A DNA stretch of 57,253 nucleotides from Epilithonimonas hominis (GCF_003730015.1 NZ_RJTU01000035.1:1-57253); one strand, 5' to 3'; positions 1-8,913 are shown, counted from the first letter of the stretch. A program made the numbers and translations. Notes: generated from the sequence alone by a model not told the origin.

Positions 1-2
1 TC

Positions 3-19
3 CTAAATGCACAACAGGT
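3..19. repeat. Left copy of window-terminal 17-bp inverted repeat
   Basis: CTAAATGCACAACAGGT here is the exact reverse complement of positions 57236-57252 at the other end. Both copies lie within 3 bases of a window end, and both are bordered on the inside by TCATT (20-24 and 57231-57235). Read from the inside outward, each looks like the outer tip of an insertion-sequence terminal repeat starting ACCTGTTG. No transposase is present in the window, so the element type is not known. Confidence 0.6.
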
Positions 20-50
20 TCATTAAGATTATTTTAACAATTATGTGATG

Positions 51-58
51 TAAATTTG
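51..58 (+). promoter_or_regulatory. Candidate -7 promoter box for the first gene
   Basis: TAAATTTG matches the Bacteroidetes -7 consensus TAnnTTTG and ends 10 bases before the start codon at 69. No convincing -33 TTTG is seen at the usual distance. Confidence 0.4.
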
Positions 59-68
59 CAGCATCAAA

Positions 69-446
69 ATGAAAAACGCAATCGTATATATTCTAATGTT
101 TGTATTTCTGTTATTTACAGCAGAGAACAAACAAACCCTTGATTTCCAACAAGATTTTGGAACTCAGAATATCTCGTTGCAAGTTCTTTCTTTTGCTAAA
201 AAACACCACAAGAATCATTCATTAGAGAAAACATCATTTCAACAAATTAATGATTCTCTAGATGCTCCCGAAGAAAGTAATCTGAATTTATCCGAAGCTC
301 TTAATTTTGTTGCAATTATAGCGACATTCGGGTTTGGTTATCTTTTACATTTATATTTCAGACAAAGAACAAAAACTTTTCACGAGCCGAAACTTATTTT
401 TTCTTCGGTCAAAAGATTTATTCTTCTGCGTTCTATCCAAATTTAA
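69..446 (+). CDS. Small membrane protein of unknown function upstream of RND efflux operon
   Basis: The product has 125 residues. It starts with a hydrophobic segment (about residues 4-18) that could be a signal anchor, followed by a polar stretch rich in K, H, Q and N. A second hydrophobic helix lies at about residues 78-96, and the tail after it is basic. I recognise no domain. A -7 type box ends 10 bases upstream, which supports transcription from here. It lies on the same strand as the efflux operon, about 250 bases before the adaptor start, so joint expression is possible but not shown. It could be an accessory or regulatory membrane protein; that is only a guess from position. Confidence 0.55.
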   Translation: MKNAIVYILMFVFLLFTAENKQTLDFQQDFGTQNISLQVLSFAKKHHKNHSLEKTSFQQINDSLDAPEESNLNLSEALNFVAIIATFGFGYLLHLYFRQRTKTFHEPKLIFSSVKRFILLRSIQI

Positions 447-698
447 AATTTACTTTTTCGAAAACAGAATTACCCTTATTCCAAAGTGGTAAGAATCTCT
501 GTTGTTTTTGAAAACTTTCCTATTCAATAATTTCGAATAATCATTGCTACGATTTTAATTCTAAAATTAGATTCTAAAGTCCAGTTTTAAAACGATTATT
601 CTTTCAACACACAATCAAAAAAAAAAAAAAAAATAAAATAAAACTTATTTAAAATGAAACCGCAAGGTTCGTTAATTCCATTAAAAAAATATAAGATT

Positions 699-1784
699 AT
701 GAACAAGAGAGTCACATTAGCTCTTATTTTCAGCACATTATTGATGATTTTAAGCTGCAAAGACAAGAAAGAAGAAAAAGAAGAAACTGTCGTTTACCCA
801 ACAACGTCTCCGGTACAAATGGACACGGTAATCAACAAAGAATTTGTTTCCCAGATACGATCCGAAAGAAACATAGAGATCCGCGCTCAGGAAAAAGGAT
901 TCCTTGAAAAAATATATGTTGATGAAGGTCAGCACGTACAAGCCGGACAAGTTTTGTTCAGAATTATGCCACAACTTTATCAGGCTGATGTTTTGAAAGC
1001 TAAAGCAGAAGTAGCACAGGCTGAAATTGAATTACAGAATGCAAGTACTTTGGCAAAAAGCAACGTGGTTTCTATTAATGAAAAAAGAATGGCAAAAGCC
1101 AAATTGGATGCTGCTAAAGCTGAATTGAACTTAGCTCAAACCCATTTATCTTTCACTACAATTAGAGCACCTTTCTCAGGAATTATCGACCGTCTTCCTC
1201 TTAAATTAGGAAGCTTGGTTGACGAAGGCGATCTGTTGACAAGCCTTTCTGATAATGGTGGAATCTTCGCCTACTTCAATGTTTCCGAACCCGAATATCT
1301 TAATTATCAGACGCATTCTGCTGAAAGAGAAAACAATCAAGTTTCGCTAATTATGGCTAATGGAGAAGTTTTCCCAAATAAAGGAACTATCCAAACCATT
1401 GAAGGTGAATTTGATAATGAAACTGGAAATATCGCTTTCCGAGCCAAGTTCCCAAATTCAAATCAATTATTGAGAAACGGAGAAACTGGAAAAATCCAAA
1501 TGACGCTTCCTCTTAAAAATGCTTTAATCATTCCTCAAAAAGCGACTTACGAAATCCAAGATCAGAAATATGTTTTCGTAGTTGGCAAAGACGGTGTTGC
1601 AAGGTCTAAAAATATCAAGGTTTCTTATGAATTACCTGATATCTACATAGTTTCAGAAGGTCTTGATGTTGGAGATAAAATTTTGTTAGAAGGTGTTCAA
1701 AAAGTGAAAGACGACCAAAAAGTGGAAACTAAATTCCAAGATCCGAAAAAAGTCCTGAGCTCATTAAAATTACAAGCCAACTAA
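699..1784 (+). CDS. RND efflux periplasmic adaptor lipoprotein (AcrA/HlyD type)
   Basis: This is the membrane fusion protein of a tripartite RND pump, linking the inner membrane transporter to the outer membrane channel. Starting at 699 gives 361 residues and a clear lipoprotein signal with lipobox MILSC (Cys20). An in-frame ATG at 654 would add 15 polar residues in front of the signal peptide and is less likely. After a charged K/E linker come the biotinyl-lipoyl half-motifs (EKIYVDEGQHVQAGQVLF, then TIRAPFSGIIDRLPLKLGSL), an alpha-helical hairpin between them, and the beta-barrel and membrane-proximal domains. The RND pump and the TolC-like gene follow on the same strand. Substrates cannot be told from sequence; the HAE1-type partner suggests drugs, dyes or detergents. 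Confidence 0.93.
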   Translation: MNKRVTLALIFSTLLMILSCKDKKEEKEETVVYPTTSPVQMDTVINKEFVSQIRSERNIEIRAQEKGFLEKIYVDEGQHVQAGQVLFRIMPQLYQADVLKAKAEVAQAEIELQNASTLAKSNVVSINEKRMAKAKLDAAKAELNLAQTHLSFTTIRAPFSGIIDRLPLKLGSLVDEGDLLTSLSDNGGIFAYFNVSEPEYLNYQTHSAERENNQVSLIMANGEVFPNKGTIQTIEGEFDNETGNIAFRAKFPNSNQLLRNGETGKIQMTLPLKNALIIPQKATYEIQDQKYVFVVGKDGVARSKNIKVSYELPDIYIVSEGLDVGDKILLEGVQKVKDDQKVETKFQDPKKVLSSLKLQAN

Positions 1785-1792
1785 CATAATGG

Positions 1793-1859
1793 TTAATGAT
1801 TAATTGTTAATGGTAGCACTGCTTCTCATTAATAATTAACAATTGACAATTAATAATTA
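1793..1859. repeat. AT-rich inverted repeat between adaptor and pump genes
   Basis: TTAATGATTAATTGTTAATGG (1793-1813, 21 bases less the last G) is roughly complementary to a longer AT-rich stretch at 1828-1859 containing ATTAATAATTAACAATTG. The two arms could form an imperfect hairpin that fills the gap between the adaptor and pump genes and ends just before the pump start codon. It may be a short dispersed repeat or may tune expression within the operon. Confidence 0.35.
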
Positions 1860-1867
1860 AAAAAATT

Positions 1868-4800
1868 ATGTTTAAGAAATTCATTCGCAGACCAGTTCTG
1901 TCTATCGTAATCTCTTTGATTATCGTATTTATGGGAATCTTATCTTTGGTAAAACTTCCTATAACGCAATTCCCGGCTATTTCTCCGCCAAAAGTGAACA
2001 TCACGGCGGAATATCCTGGAGCTAATAACGAATTGCTGATTAAATCTGTTGTAATTCCTTTGGAACGTGGACTAAACGGTGTTCCGGGAATGAAATATAT
2101 GACCTCCGACGCCGGAAACGACGGAGAATGTTCCATCCAAATCGTTTTTGATTTGGGAACTGACCCAAATGTTGCTGCAGTTAACGTTCAAAACCGTGTA
2201 TCATCTGTTGTTAATAAATTACCTCCGTTAGTAGTTCGTGAAGGTGTAAAAATCACGCGTGAAGAGCCGAATATGTTAATGTATATCAACCTTTACAGTG
2301 ATGACCCGAAAGCCGACCAAAAATTCCTTTTCAACTATGCGGACATCAACGTAATGTCAGAATTACGAAGAGTTAGCGGCGTTGGTTTTGCTGATATCTT
2401 AGGTACTCGTGAATATGCAATGCGTATTTGGTTGAAACCTGATAGAATGACAGCTTACGGAATTTCTGCAGACGAAGTGATGGAATCTTTGAATGCTCAA
2501 AGTTTGGAAGCTTCTCCCGGAAAAACAGGTGAAAGTTCCGGTAAACGTTCTCAGTCATTTGAATATATTTTGAAATATCCCGGTCGTTTCAATAATGAAA
2601 AAGATTATGGAAATATCATTCTGAAAGCTAAAACTGATGGCGAATTTGTAAGACTGAAAGATGTTGCTGATATAGAATTCGGTTCATCAATGTATGACAT
2701 CTACTCTACTTTGAATGGAAAACCGTCTGCAGCGATTACATTGAAACAATCTTATGGTTCTAATGCAAGTGACGTTATCAAGAATGTAAAAATATTAATG
2801 TCTGATTTGCAAAAAACCTTCCCAAAAGGAATGCATTACGAAATCAGTTATGACGTTTCAAGATTCTTGGATGCATCGATTGAGAAAGTAGTTCATACTT
2901 TATTCGAAGCGTTTATATTAGTAGCAATCGTGGTTTTCTTATTCTTAGGGGACTGGCGTTCTACATTGATTCCAACAATTGCGGTTCCGGTTTCATTAAT
3001 AGGAACATTTGCCATAATGTCCGCTTTTGGAATTACTTTAAACTTGATTTCACTCTTTGCTTTGGTAATGGCAATTGGTATTGTCGTCGATGATGCGATT
3101 GTGGTGATAGAAGCCGTCCACGCCAAGATGGAAGAGAAGCATCTGTCGCCACTCAAGGCAACAGAAGAAGCAATGCACGAAATCAGCGGGGCAATTATCG
3201 CAATCACTTTGGTAATGGCATCAGTTTTCATTCCGGTGGCGTTTATGTCCGGTCCGGTCGGGGTTTTCTATCGTCAGTTTTCGATTACGATGGTTTCATC
3301 AATCATTTTGTCTGGAGTTGTCGCTTTGACATTAACACCGGCTTTGTGTGCAATCATTCTGAAAAACAATCACGGAAAAGAGAAAAAGAAAACACCAATC
3401 ACAAGATTTTTGGATAATTTCAATAACTTATTTACAATTGGAGCCGGAAAATACCACAACTTATTGACTAAAGTTGTTACAAGAAAAATGGTAACGCTTC
3501 CGTTATTGGTTCTTTTCTGTATCGGAACATTTTTCTTGAGTAATAAATTACCTTCCGGATTTATTCCCAGTGAAGATCAAGGGATGATTTATGCGATTAT
3601 TCAAACGCCTCCGGGTTCAACTTTGGAAAGAACCAATCAAATTGCATTACAGCTTCAAAAAGCTTCTGAAGATATTGATGGCGTTTCGTCTGTTTCATCT
3701 TTAGCTGGTTATGAGATTTTGACTGAAGGTACTGGTTCTAACTCCGGAACTTGTTTGATTAACCTTAAAAATTGGGACGAAAGAAAAGAATCTGCTACGG
3801 AAATCATCGAACAATTGGAACAAAAAGCCAAAGAAATTCCCGGAGCAAACATCGAATTCTTCCAACCACCGTCAATTCCCGGTTATGGAGCTGCAGGAGG
3901 TTTTGAATTAAGACTCTTGGATAAAGCAGGAAGTGGTGATTATCATAAGATGGAACAAGTCAGCAATGATTTTGTGAAAGAATTGAAAAAACGTCCGGAA
4001 CTAGGTTCTGCTTTCACATTCTATTCTGCGAGTTTCCCTCAATATATGTTGAAAGTTGACAATGATTTAGCAGAGCAAAAAGGTGTAACAATCGAAAAAG
4101 CAATGGACAATCTTTCAACATTGATTGGTTCTAATTACGAAACAAGTTTCATCCGGTTCGACAGACCTTATAAAGTGATTGTTCAGGCCGGTCCACAATA
4201 TCGTGCTTTGCCAAGCGATTTATTGAAATTATATGTCAAAAATGATAAAGACCAAATGGTTCCTTATTCAGATTTTATGCATCTTGAAAAGGTTTACGGA
4301 TTGTCGGAAATCACGAGACATAATATGTACAACTCTTCCGAAGTGAGTGGAACGCCGGCTCCTGGATATAGTTCCGGAGATGCTATTAAAGCCATTCAGG
4401 AAGTTGCAGATAAAACTTTGCCAAGAGGTTTCGGAATCGATTGGGCTGGTATTTCTAAAGACGAAGTTTCCAGAGGTAACGAAGCGATTTATATTTTCCT
4501 GGTTTGTCTTGGATTTGTTTATCTGATTCTTTCTGCTCAGTACGAAAGTTTCATTTTACCGTTGCCAATCATTTTGTCATTACCAACGGGGATTTTCGGA
4601 GCGTTCTTATGTCTTTCACTTTTCGGATTAGAGAATAACATCTATGCACAAGTTGCAATGGTAATGCTCATTGGACTACTCGGAAAGAACGCCGTTTTGA
4701 TTGTCGAATTTGCTGTGCAGAAAAAAGCAGAAGAAGGACTTTCTACAAAAGAAGCTGCGCTGCAAGGAGCGTCTTTGAGATTCCGTCCAATTTTGATGAC

Positions 4801-5059
4801 ATCGTTCGCATTTATTGCAGGATTGATTCCATTAGCTTTAGCAACTGGACCTGGAGCTGTAGGTAACAGAACCATTGGAACGGCTGCTGCAGGAGGAATG
4901 CTCATCGGAACTATTTTCGGATTGATGATAATTCCTGGATTGTATTACATTTTCGCCAACATTGCGGCCAAGTCCAAACTGACTTACTATGAAGAAGAAA
5001 ATCCTTTAACAGAACAAACTGAACCTTACCAACACGATGGAAAATTTGAAGATAAATAA
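1868..5059 (+). CDS. RND multidrug efflux transporter, HAE1/AcrB family
   Basis: This is the inner membrane proton antiporter that pulls substrates from the periplasm and outer leaflet into the TolC-like channel. It has 1063 residues, the usual length for AcrB/MexB-type pumps, with the N-terminal helix beginning MFKKFIRRPVLSIVISL. The proton relay is intact: an Asp-Asp pair in TM4 (VVDDAIVVIEAVH, residues 408-409) and the TM10 lysine (LLGKNAVLIVEF, Lys940). The two large periplasmic loops and the 12-helix pattern are present. The C-terminal tail is short and acidic. It follows the adaptor by 83 bases holding an AT-rich inverted repeat, and precedes the outer membrane channel gene. Confidence 0.96.
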   Translation: MFKKFIRRPVLSIVISLIIVFMGILSLVKLPITQFPAISPPKVNITAEYPGANNELLIKSVVIPLERGLNGVPGMKYMTSDAGNDGECSIQIVFDLGTDPNVAAVNVQNRVSSVVNKLPPLVVREGVKITREEPNMLMYINLYSDDPKADQKFLFNYADINVMSELRRVSGVGFADILGTREYAMRIWLKPDRMTAYGISADEVMESLNAQSLEASPGKTGESSGKRSQSFEYILKYPGRFNNEKDYGNIILKAKTDGEFVRLKDVADIEFGSSMYDIYSTLNGKPSAAITLKQSYGSNASDVIKNVKILMSDLQKTFPKGMHYEISYDVSRFLDASIEKVVHTLFEAFILVAIVVFLFLGDWRSTLIPTIAVPVSLIGTFAIMSAFGITLNLISLFALVMAIGIVVDDAIVVIEAVHAKMEEKHLSPLKATEEAMHEISGAIIAITLVMASVFIPVAFMSGPVGVFYRQFSITMVSSIILSGVVALTLTPALCAIILKNNHGKEKKKTPITRFLDNFNNLFTIGAGKYHNLLTKVVTRKMVTLPLLVLFCIGTFFLSNKLPSGFIPSEDQGMIYAIIQTPPGSTLERTNQIALQLQKASEDIDGVSSVSSLAGYEILTEGTGSNSGTCLINLKNWDERKESATEIIEQLEQKAKEIPGANIEFFQPPSIPGYGAAGGFELRLLDKAGSGDYHKMEQVSNDFVKELKKRPELGSAFTFYSASFPQYMLKVDNDLAEQKGVTIEKAMDNLSTLIGSNYETSFIRFDRPYKVIVQAGPQYRALPSDLLKLYVKNDKDQMVPYSDFMHLEKVYGLSEITRHNMYNSSEVSGTPAPGYSSGDAIKAIQEVADKTLPRGFGIDWAGISKDEVSRGNEAIYIFLVCLGFVYLILSAQYESFILPLPIILSLPTGIFGAFLCLSLFGLENNIYAQVAMVMLIGLLGKNAVLIVEFAVQKKAEEGLSTKEAALQGASLRFRPILMTSFAFIAGLIPLALATGPGAVGNRTIGTAAAGGMLIGTIFGLMIIPGLYYIFANIAAKSKLTYYEEENPLTEQTEPYQHDGKFEDK

Positions 5060-5112
5060 TCCAATCAATCCAGAGGTAAAAACAATAAAAATTAAAAGAC
5101 AAAAATGATAAA

Positions 5113-5264
5113 GCCTCGGAGAGGCAAACTGTTAATAGAAATAGACCAAGTTGTGAATTTGAGCTCCGTAGGAGCGGACTTAGACATTACGAAAACAGGT
5201 CGTTCCTACGGAACTTCTGTAAAACGAACCAATAAAATCTATTAACAGTTTGTCTCAACGAGAC
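5113..5264. repeat. 152-bp cruciform-like intergenic repeat with four mini-hairpins
   Basis: The gap between pump and channel genes is one large inverted repeat. AAACTGTTAATAGA (5126-5139) pairs exactly with TCTATTAACAGTTT (5238-5251). Four 13-base mini-hairpins with 5-bp stems and 3-base loops sit around it: GCCTCggaGAGGC (5113), GCTCCgtaGGAGC (5163), GTTCCtacGGAAC (5202) and GTCTCaacGAGAC (5252). Between matching arms the stems differ by paired C-G to T-A changes, so folding is kept while sequence drifts. I recall similar repeats in Chryseobacterium intergenic DNA. Its role is unknown; a transcript attenuator or mRNA-stabilising element is possible in this operon. Confidence 0.75.
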
Positions 5265-5282
5265 ATTTATAAAAATTAAGGT

Positions 5283-6731
5283 ATGACTAAATTATTTCAT
5301 AATCATAAAAACATTGTCGCAACAGCATTCATTTCATTAGCATTGATTGGATGTAAAGCACCAATGGCGACTAAAATTCAGGATAGAGTAAAAGAAACCA
5401 TTCCTCAGAATTTTGAAAATCAGACTGCTTCGGAAAATAATTCCGGAATCACGCCTTGGAAACAATTTTTCACAGACCCGAATCTTGTGAATCTGATTGA
5501 TGAAGCTCTGAAAAATAATCAGGAATTAATGATTACACTTCAGCAAATCGAAATCGCAAAAAGCGATGTGATGTACAAAAACGGAAAATTAAGTCCGACT
5601 GTTGCAGCAAGATTAGGAGCCGGAATAGAAAAAGTGGGTCGTTACACGAGTACAGGAGCTGGTGATGCATCCACAGAAATAACCGATGGAAAAGAAGTTC
5701 CAGAGAATTTAGGAAATTTTGAAGGCGGTTTAGTTGCGAACTGGGAAGTTGATATCTGGCATAAACTGAGAACTGAAAAACAAGCTGCTGTCGCCCATTA
5801 CCTGTCAACAGTTGAAGGAAAGAATTTTGTTCTGTCAAGTTTGATTGCTGAAGTTGCTGATAATTATTATGAATTACTATCTCTTGATAATCAATTGGAT
5901 ATTATTCATCAATATATGGATTTGCAGAAAAAAGCGCTTGAAGTGGCCAAAATCCAAAAGCAGGCAATGGCTGCAACAGAATTGGCTGTGAAAAAATTCG
6001 AGGCTGAATTGGCAAAATCCAATGCGACCGAATACGATCTGAAGCAGCAAATCACGGAAAAGGAAAACCAAATCAATGCTTTGCTTGGTCGTTACCCACA
6101 ACCGATTGTAAGAACCAAAGAAAGTTTTATGTCGATTGTTCCTCAAACAGTTTATACAGGAATTCCGTCCCAGTTATTAGCGAATCGTCCTGACATCAAA
6201 CAAGCCGAATTGGAATTACAATCTGCAAAATTGGATGTGGAAGCGGCTAGAAAAGAATTCTATCCAAGTCTGGAAATCAATGCAGCACTTGGTTTGGAAG
6301 CTTTTAATCCTTCATATTTGGTAAAAATGCCGGAATCGATTGCTTACAATCTGGTTGGAGAATTGGCTGGTCCGCTGATTAACAAAAGCGCGATTCAAGC
6401 GCAGTTCAAATCCGCAGATGCAAGACAAATCCAAGCTTTGTATGAATATGACAAAACCATTTTGAGCGCTTATCTTGACATTACCAATCAAATGTCGGCA
6501 ATCAAAAACCTCGATAAATATTATGAAATGAAGTCTCAGGAAGTAAAAGCGCTTGACCAAGGAATCGATATTGCCAATCAGTTATTCAGAAATATGAGAG
6601 CGGATTATCTGGAAGTTCTGATGAATCAGCGTGATGCTTTGGACGCCAAAATGGAACTCATCGAAGCTAAAGAGAGACAACTAAGCACAGTTGTGAATAT
6701 CTACAAAAGCTTAGGTGGCGGCTGGAAATAA
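5283..6731 (+). CDS. TolC-like outer membrane efflux lipoprotein (NodT/OprM type)
   Basis: This is the outer membrane channel of the tripartite pump. It has 482 residues, typical for the OprM/NodT branch, with an N-terminal lipoprotein signal (lipobox LIGC, Cys24). Two outer membrane efflux repeats follow. The expected motifs are visible: GGLVANWEVDIWHKLR at about residues 148-163, IPSQLLANRPDIKQAELEL near 300, and FYPSLEINAALGLEAF near 330. The long helices are rich in A, Q and E as in the TolC tunnel. It is the last gene of the efflux operon, and a hairpin terminator follows at 6756. The 223-base gap before it holds the cruciform repeat, so its expression relative to the pump may differ. 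Confidence 0.94.
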   Translation: MTKLFHNHKNIVATAFISLALIGCKAPMATKIQDRVKETIPQNFENQTASENNSGITPWKQFFTDPNLVNLIDEALKNNQELMITLQQIEIAKSDVMYKNGKLSPTVAARLGAGIEKVGRYTSTGAGDASTEITDGKEVPENLGNFEGGLVANWEVDIWHKLRTEKQAAVAHYLSTVEGKNFVLSSLIAEVADNYYELLSLDNQLDIIHQYMDLQKKALEVAKIQKQAMAATELAVKKFEAELAKSNATEYDLKQQITEKENQINALLGRYPQPIVRTKESFMSIVPQTVYTGIPSQLLANRPDIKQAELELQSAKLDVEAARKEFYPSLEINAALGLEAFNPSYLVKMPESIAYNLVGELAGPLINKSAIQAQFKSADARQIQALYEYDKTILSAYLDITNQMSAIKNLDKYYEMKSQEVKALDQGIDIANQLFRNMRADYLEVLMNQRDALDAKMELIEAKERQLSTVVNIYKSLGGGWK

Positions 6732-6755
6732 ACATTCATTATCTCTCTATACGCG

Positions 6756-6787
6756 ATGCTCTCGGAATTTTTTTCGGGAGCATTTTT
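6756..6787 (+). terminator. Rho-independent terminator of the efflux operon
   Basis: ATGCTCTCGGAA pairs with TTCGGGAGCAT (two G-T wobbles) around a T-rich loop, and a run of seven T follows. It lies 24 bases after the channel gene's stop codon. Confidence 0.8.
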
Positions 6788-6834
6788 TTAAAATTGATAA
6801 AAATCAGAAGTTTTATTTATTAATATTTTAATTG

Positions 6835-6842
6835 TAATTTTG
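6835..6842 (+). promoter_or_regulatory. -7 promoter box for ahcY
   Basis: TAATTTTG matches TAnnTTTG. It overlaps an upstream in-frame start option at 6840, which argues that translation begins downstream at the ATG at 6879. A T-rich stretch near 6811-6815 may serve as a weak -33 box. Confidence 0.55.
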
Positions 6843-6878
6843 CATTTTAAAATCAGAATTAAAAACGATTCATACGAT

Positions 6879-8192
6879 ATGAGTACAACAACACAATACG
6901 TTCCTTATAAAGTTAAGGACATTTCCCTAGCAGAATGGGGAAGAAAAGAAATTACTTTGGCTGAAGCAGAAATGCCTGGTTTGATGGCTATCCGTGAAGA
7001 ATACGGACCATCTCAACCTTTGAAAGGCGCAAGAATCGCTGGATGTCTGCATATGACCATCCAAACTGCAGTTTTGATTGAAACTTTGGTAGCTCTAGGT
7101 GCTGAAGTAACTTGGTCTTCTTGTAATATTTTCTCAACCCAAGACCACGCAGCTGCTGCAATTGCTGCTGCAGGAATTCCTGTTTACGCTTGGAAAGGTC
7201 TTAACGAAGAGGAATTCGATTGGTGTATTGAGCAAACTCTTTTCTTTGGAGAAGACAGAAAACCATTGAATATGATTCTTGATGATGGTGGAGATTTGAC
7301 GAATATGGTTTTTGATAAATATCCAGAATTCACAAAAGATATCAAAGGACTTTCTGAAGAAACTACAACCGGAGTTCACAGATTGTACGAAAGAATGAAA
7401 AACGGAACTCTAGTAATGCCTGCAATCAACGTAAATGATTCTGTTACTAAGTCTAAATTCGATAACAAATACGGTTGTAAAGAATCTGCAGTAGATGCTG
7501 TAAGAAGAGCAACAGACGTAATGCTAGCTGGAAAAAGAGTTGTAGTTTGCGGATACGGAGACGTTGGAAAAGGAACTGCTGCATCTTTCAGAGGAGCTGG
7601 TTCTATTGTTACTGTAACTGAAATTGACCCAATTTGTGCGCTTCAAGCTGCAATGGACGGTTACGAAGTGAAAAGATTGGATACTGTTGTGGATAACGCA
7701 GATATCGTAATTACAACTACTGGTAACTTCAACATCGTCAGAAAAGAGCATTTCCTTAAGATGAAAGATAAAACGATTGTTTGTAACATCGGTCACTTCG
7801 ATAACGAAATCGATATGGCTTGGTTGAACGAAAACTACGGTCACACAAAATCAGAAGTTAAACCTCAGGTGGACATATATACAATTGAAGGTAAAGAAGT
7901 TATCATCCTTGCTGAAGGTAGATTGGTAAACCTTGGTTGCGCAACGGGTCACCCATCTTTCGTGATGTCTAACTCTTTCTCCAACCAGACTTTGGCTCAA
8001 ATTGAACTTTGGAACAATTCAGAAGCTTACGGAAACGAAGTTTATATGTTGCCAAAACATCTTGACGAAAAAGTAGCAGCTCTTCACCTTAAGAAATTAA
8101 GCGTAGAATTGGAAACGCTTTCTCCGGAACAAGCTGATTATATCGGTGTTTCTGTTGAAGGACCTTTCAAACCTGAGTATTACAGATACTAA
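6879..8192 (+). CDS. ahcY: Adenosylhomocysteinase (S-adenosyl-L-homocysteine hydrolase)
   Basis: It cleaves S-adenosylhomocysteine to adenosine and homocysteine, relieving product inhibition of methyltransferases; it acts in the cytosol with bound NAD. Starting at 6879 ([20 protein letters not shown]) gives 437 residues. An earlier in-frame start at 6840 would lie in the promoter box. Signatures visible include [15 protein letters not shown] near the N-terminus, the NAD-binding Rossmann loop [20 protein letters not shown] at about residue 220, and the family C-terminus ending KPEYYRY. It is transcribed alone between two terminators. No riboswitch fold is evident in the short leader. Confidence 0.97.
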   Translation: MSTTTQYVPYKVKDISLAEWGRKEITLAEAEMPGLMAIREEYGPSQPLKGARIAGCLHMTIQTAVLIETLVALGAEVTWSSCNIFSTQDHAAAAIAAAGIPVYAWKGLNEEEFDWCIEQTLFFGEDRKPLNMILDDGGDLTNMVFDKYPEFTKDIKGLSEETTTGVHRLYERMKNGTLVMPAINVNDSVTKSKFDNKYGCKESAVDAVRRATDVMLAGKRVVVCGYGDVGKGTAASFRGAGSIVTVTEIDPICALQAAMDGYEVKRLDTVVDNADIVITTTGNFNIVRKEHFLKMKDKTIVCNIGHFDNEIDMAWLNENYGHTKSEVKPQVDIYTIEGKEVIILAEGRLVNLGCATGHPSFVMSNSFSNQTLAQIELWNNSEAYGNEVYMLPKHLDEKVAALHLKKLSVELETLSPEQADYIGVSVEGPFKPEYYRY

Positions 8193-8197
8193 GAATT

Positions 8198-8223
8198 GTC
8201 ATCCTGAGCTTGACGAAGGATCT
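8198..8223. repeat. Dispersed 26-bp repeat, copy 1 (TCATCCTGAGYTTGWCGAAGGAT)
   Basis: GTCATCCTGAGCTTGACGAA plus GGATCT lies just after ahcY. Related copies occur in this window at 24770-24796 and 26673-26700. The sequence is a short imperfect palindrome (ATCCT...AGGAT) and I recall it as very common between genes in flavobacteria. Confidence 0.7.
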
Positions 8224-8234
8224 TAACATTATAG

Positions 8235-8263
8235 AAACTCTCCAATTTTTGGGGAGTTTTTTT
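8235..8263 (+). terminator. Rho-independent terminator of ahcY
   Basis: AAACTCTCC pairs with GGGGAGTT (one wobble) around a short T-rich loop and is followed by seven T. It lies 43 bases after the stop codon, beyond the dispersed repeat. Confidence 0.75.
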
Positions 8264-8267
8264 GTTA

Positions 8268-8379
8268 GGAGCTTAATCCCGCTATCCGCTATATCTTTTT
8301 TGTTTTCAGAACGATAGTCCATAAAAATAACATTAGCAATAGAAAACAAAAAAGGATGTCGCTGCTATCGGGGCTATGG
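8268..8379. repeat. Intergenic palindromic repeat with TTTTTTGTTTTC arms
   Basis: TTTTTTGTTTTC (8296-8307) pairs exactly with GAAAACAAAAAA (8342-8353). The outer arms (AATCCCGCTATCCGCTATAT and GATGTCGCTGCTATCGGGGC) are partly complementary. An open frame across it on the minus strand is not a gene. It resembles the element at 29082-29163 in layout. Confidence 0.6.
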
Positions 8380-8394
8380 GTTTTGTACCTTTTA

Positions 8395-8913
8395 TCAATG
8401 TTTCAAAAAAGTTTGACCGTAACTTTTGAACTTAGAAAAAACAAAAGTGATAATTAGCGCCACAAAACAACCTATACAAACACAAATCACACGCTCAATC
8501 GGAATCAGCCAATCGTGCGCCTGATTTTCCTCAATCAAAACAATTACCATAGCTGCAAGAGCAGAACGAAGCGTATTATCAAGCTTCAGAGCAATTCCAA
8601 CCAAAATCGTCAAGGCGACACCAATACAAATCAATAAAATATTAGGAATCGGAATCAGAAATAAAATCATTCCGATCGAAGCGCCGAGAAGATTGGATTT
8701 GATTCGGTCATAAGCCAGCTTATTGCTATTATCTGGCGAAAACACGATCACAACGGAAATCAAAGCCCAATAAACTGGATATTGCGGAAGAAAAATATAA
8801 AACAGATAACAAATAGATGCGCCAATTACGCATTTTATTAAGTAAATCCATTCTGAGACGGACACTCTTAACCTTAAAAATTTGGAAAACTGTTGTATAA
8901 AATTCGACATCAA
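8395..8913 (-). CDS. FUSC-like integral membrane protein
   Basis: The product has 172 residues with about four to six closely packed hydrophobic helices. The segment IKCVIGASICYLFYIFLPQ followed by YWALISVVIVFSPDNSNKLAYDRIKSNLLGASIG matches the pattern of the FUSC / aromatic acid exporter (FusC, YccS, AaeB) half-domain, in which a helix pair is followed by a conserved R/N-rich turn and a Gly-rich helix. It is much shorter than AaeB or YccS and has only one half-repeat and no soluble domain, so it may act as a homo-oligomer. Transport function is inferred. A -7 box at 8936-8943 fits transcription of this gene alone. Starts at 8913 or 8910 are both possible. Confidence 0.7.
   Translation of the reverse strand: MMSNFIQQFSKFLRLRVSVSEWIYLIKCVIGASICYLFYIFLPQYPVYWALISVVIVFSPDNSNKLAYDRIKSNLLGASIGMILFLIPIPNILLICIGVALTILVGIALKLDNTLRSALAAMVIVLIEENQAHDWLIPIERVICVCIGCFVALIITFVFSKFKSYGQTFLKH

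Noticed and set aside
2373-5102. Minus-strand frames inside the RND pump gene
   Set aside because: All are antisense to a highly conserved pump; they contain no product features.
6787-6879. SAM/SAH-type riboswitch in front of ahcY
   Set aside because: The leader between the promoter box and the ATG is under 40 bases and shows no suitable fold.
8167-8349. Open frame of 60 codons on the minus strand
   Set aside because: It runs through the ahcY end, terminator and palindromic repeat; the protein has no signal or motif, so it is a shadow of the repeat.
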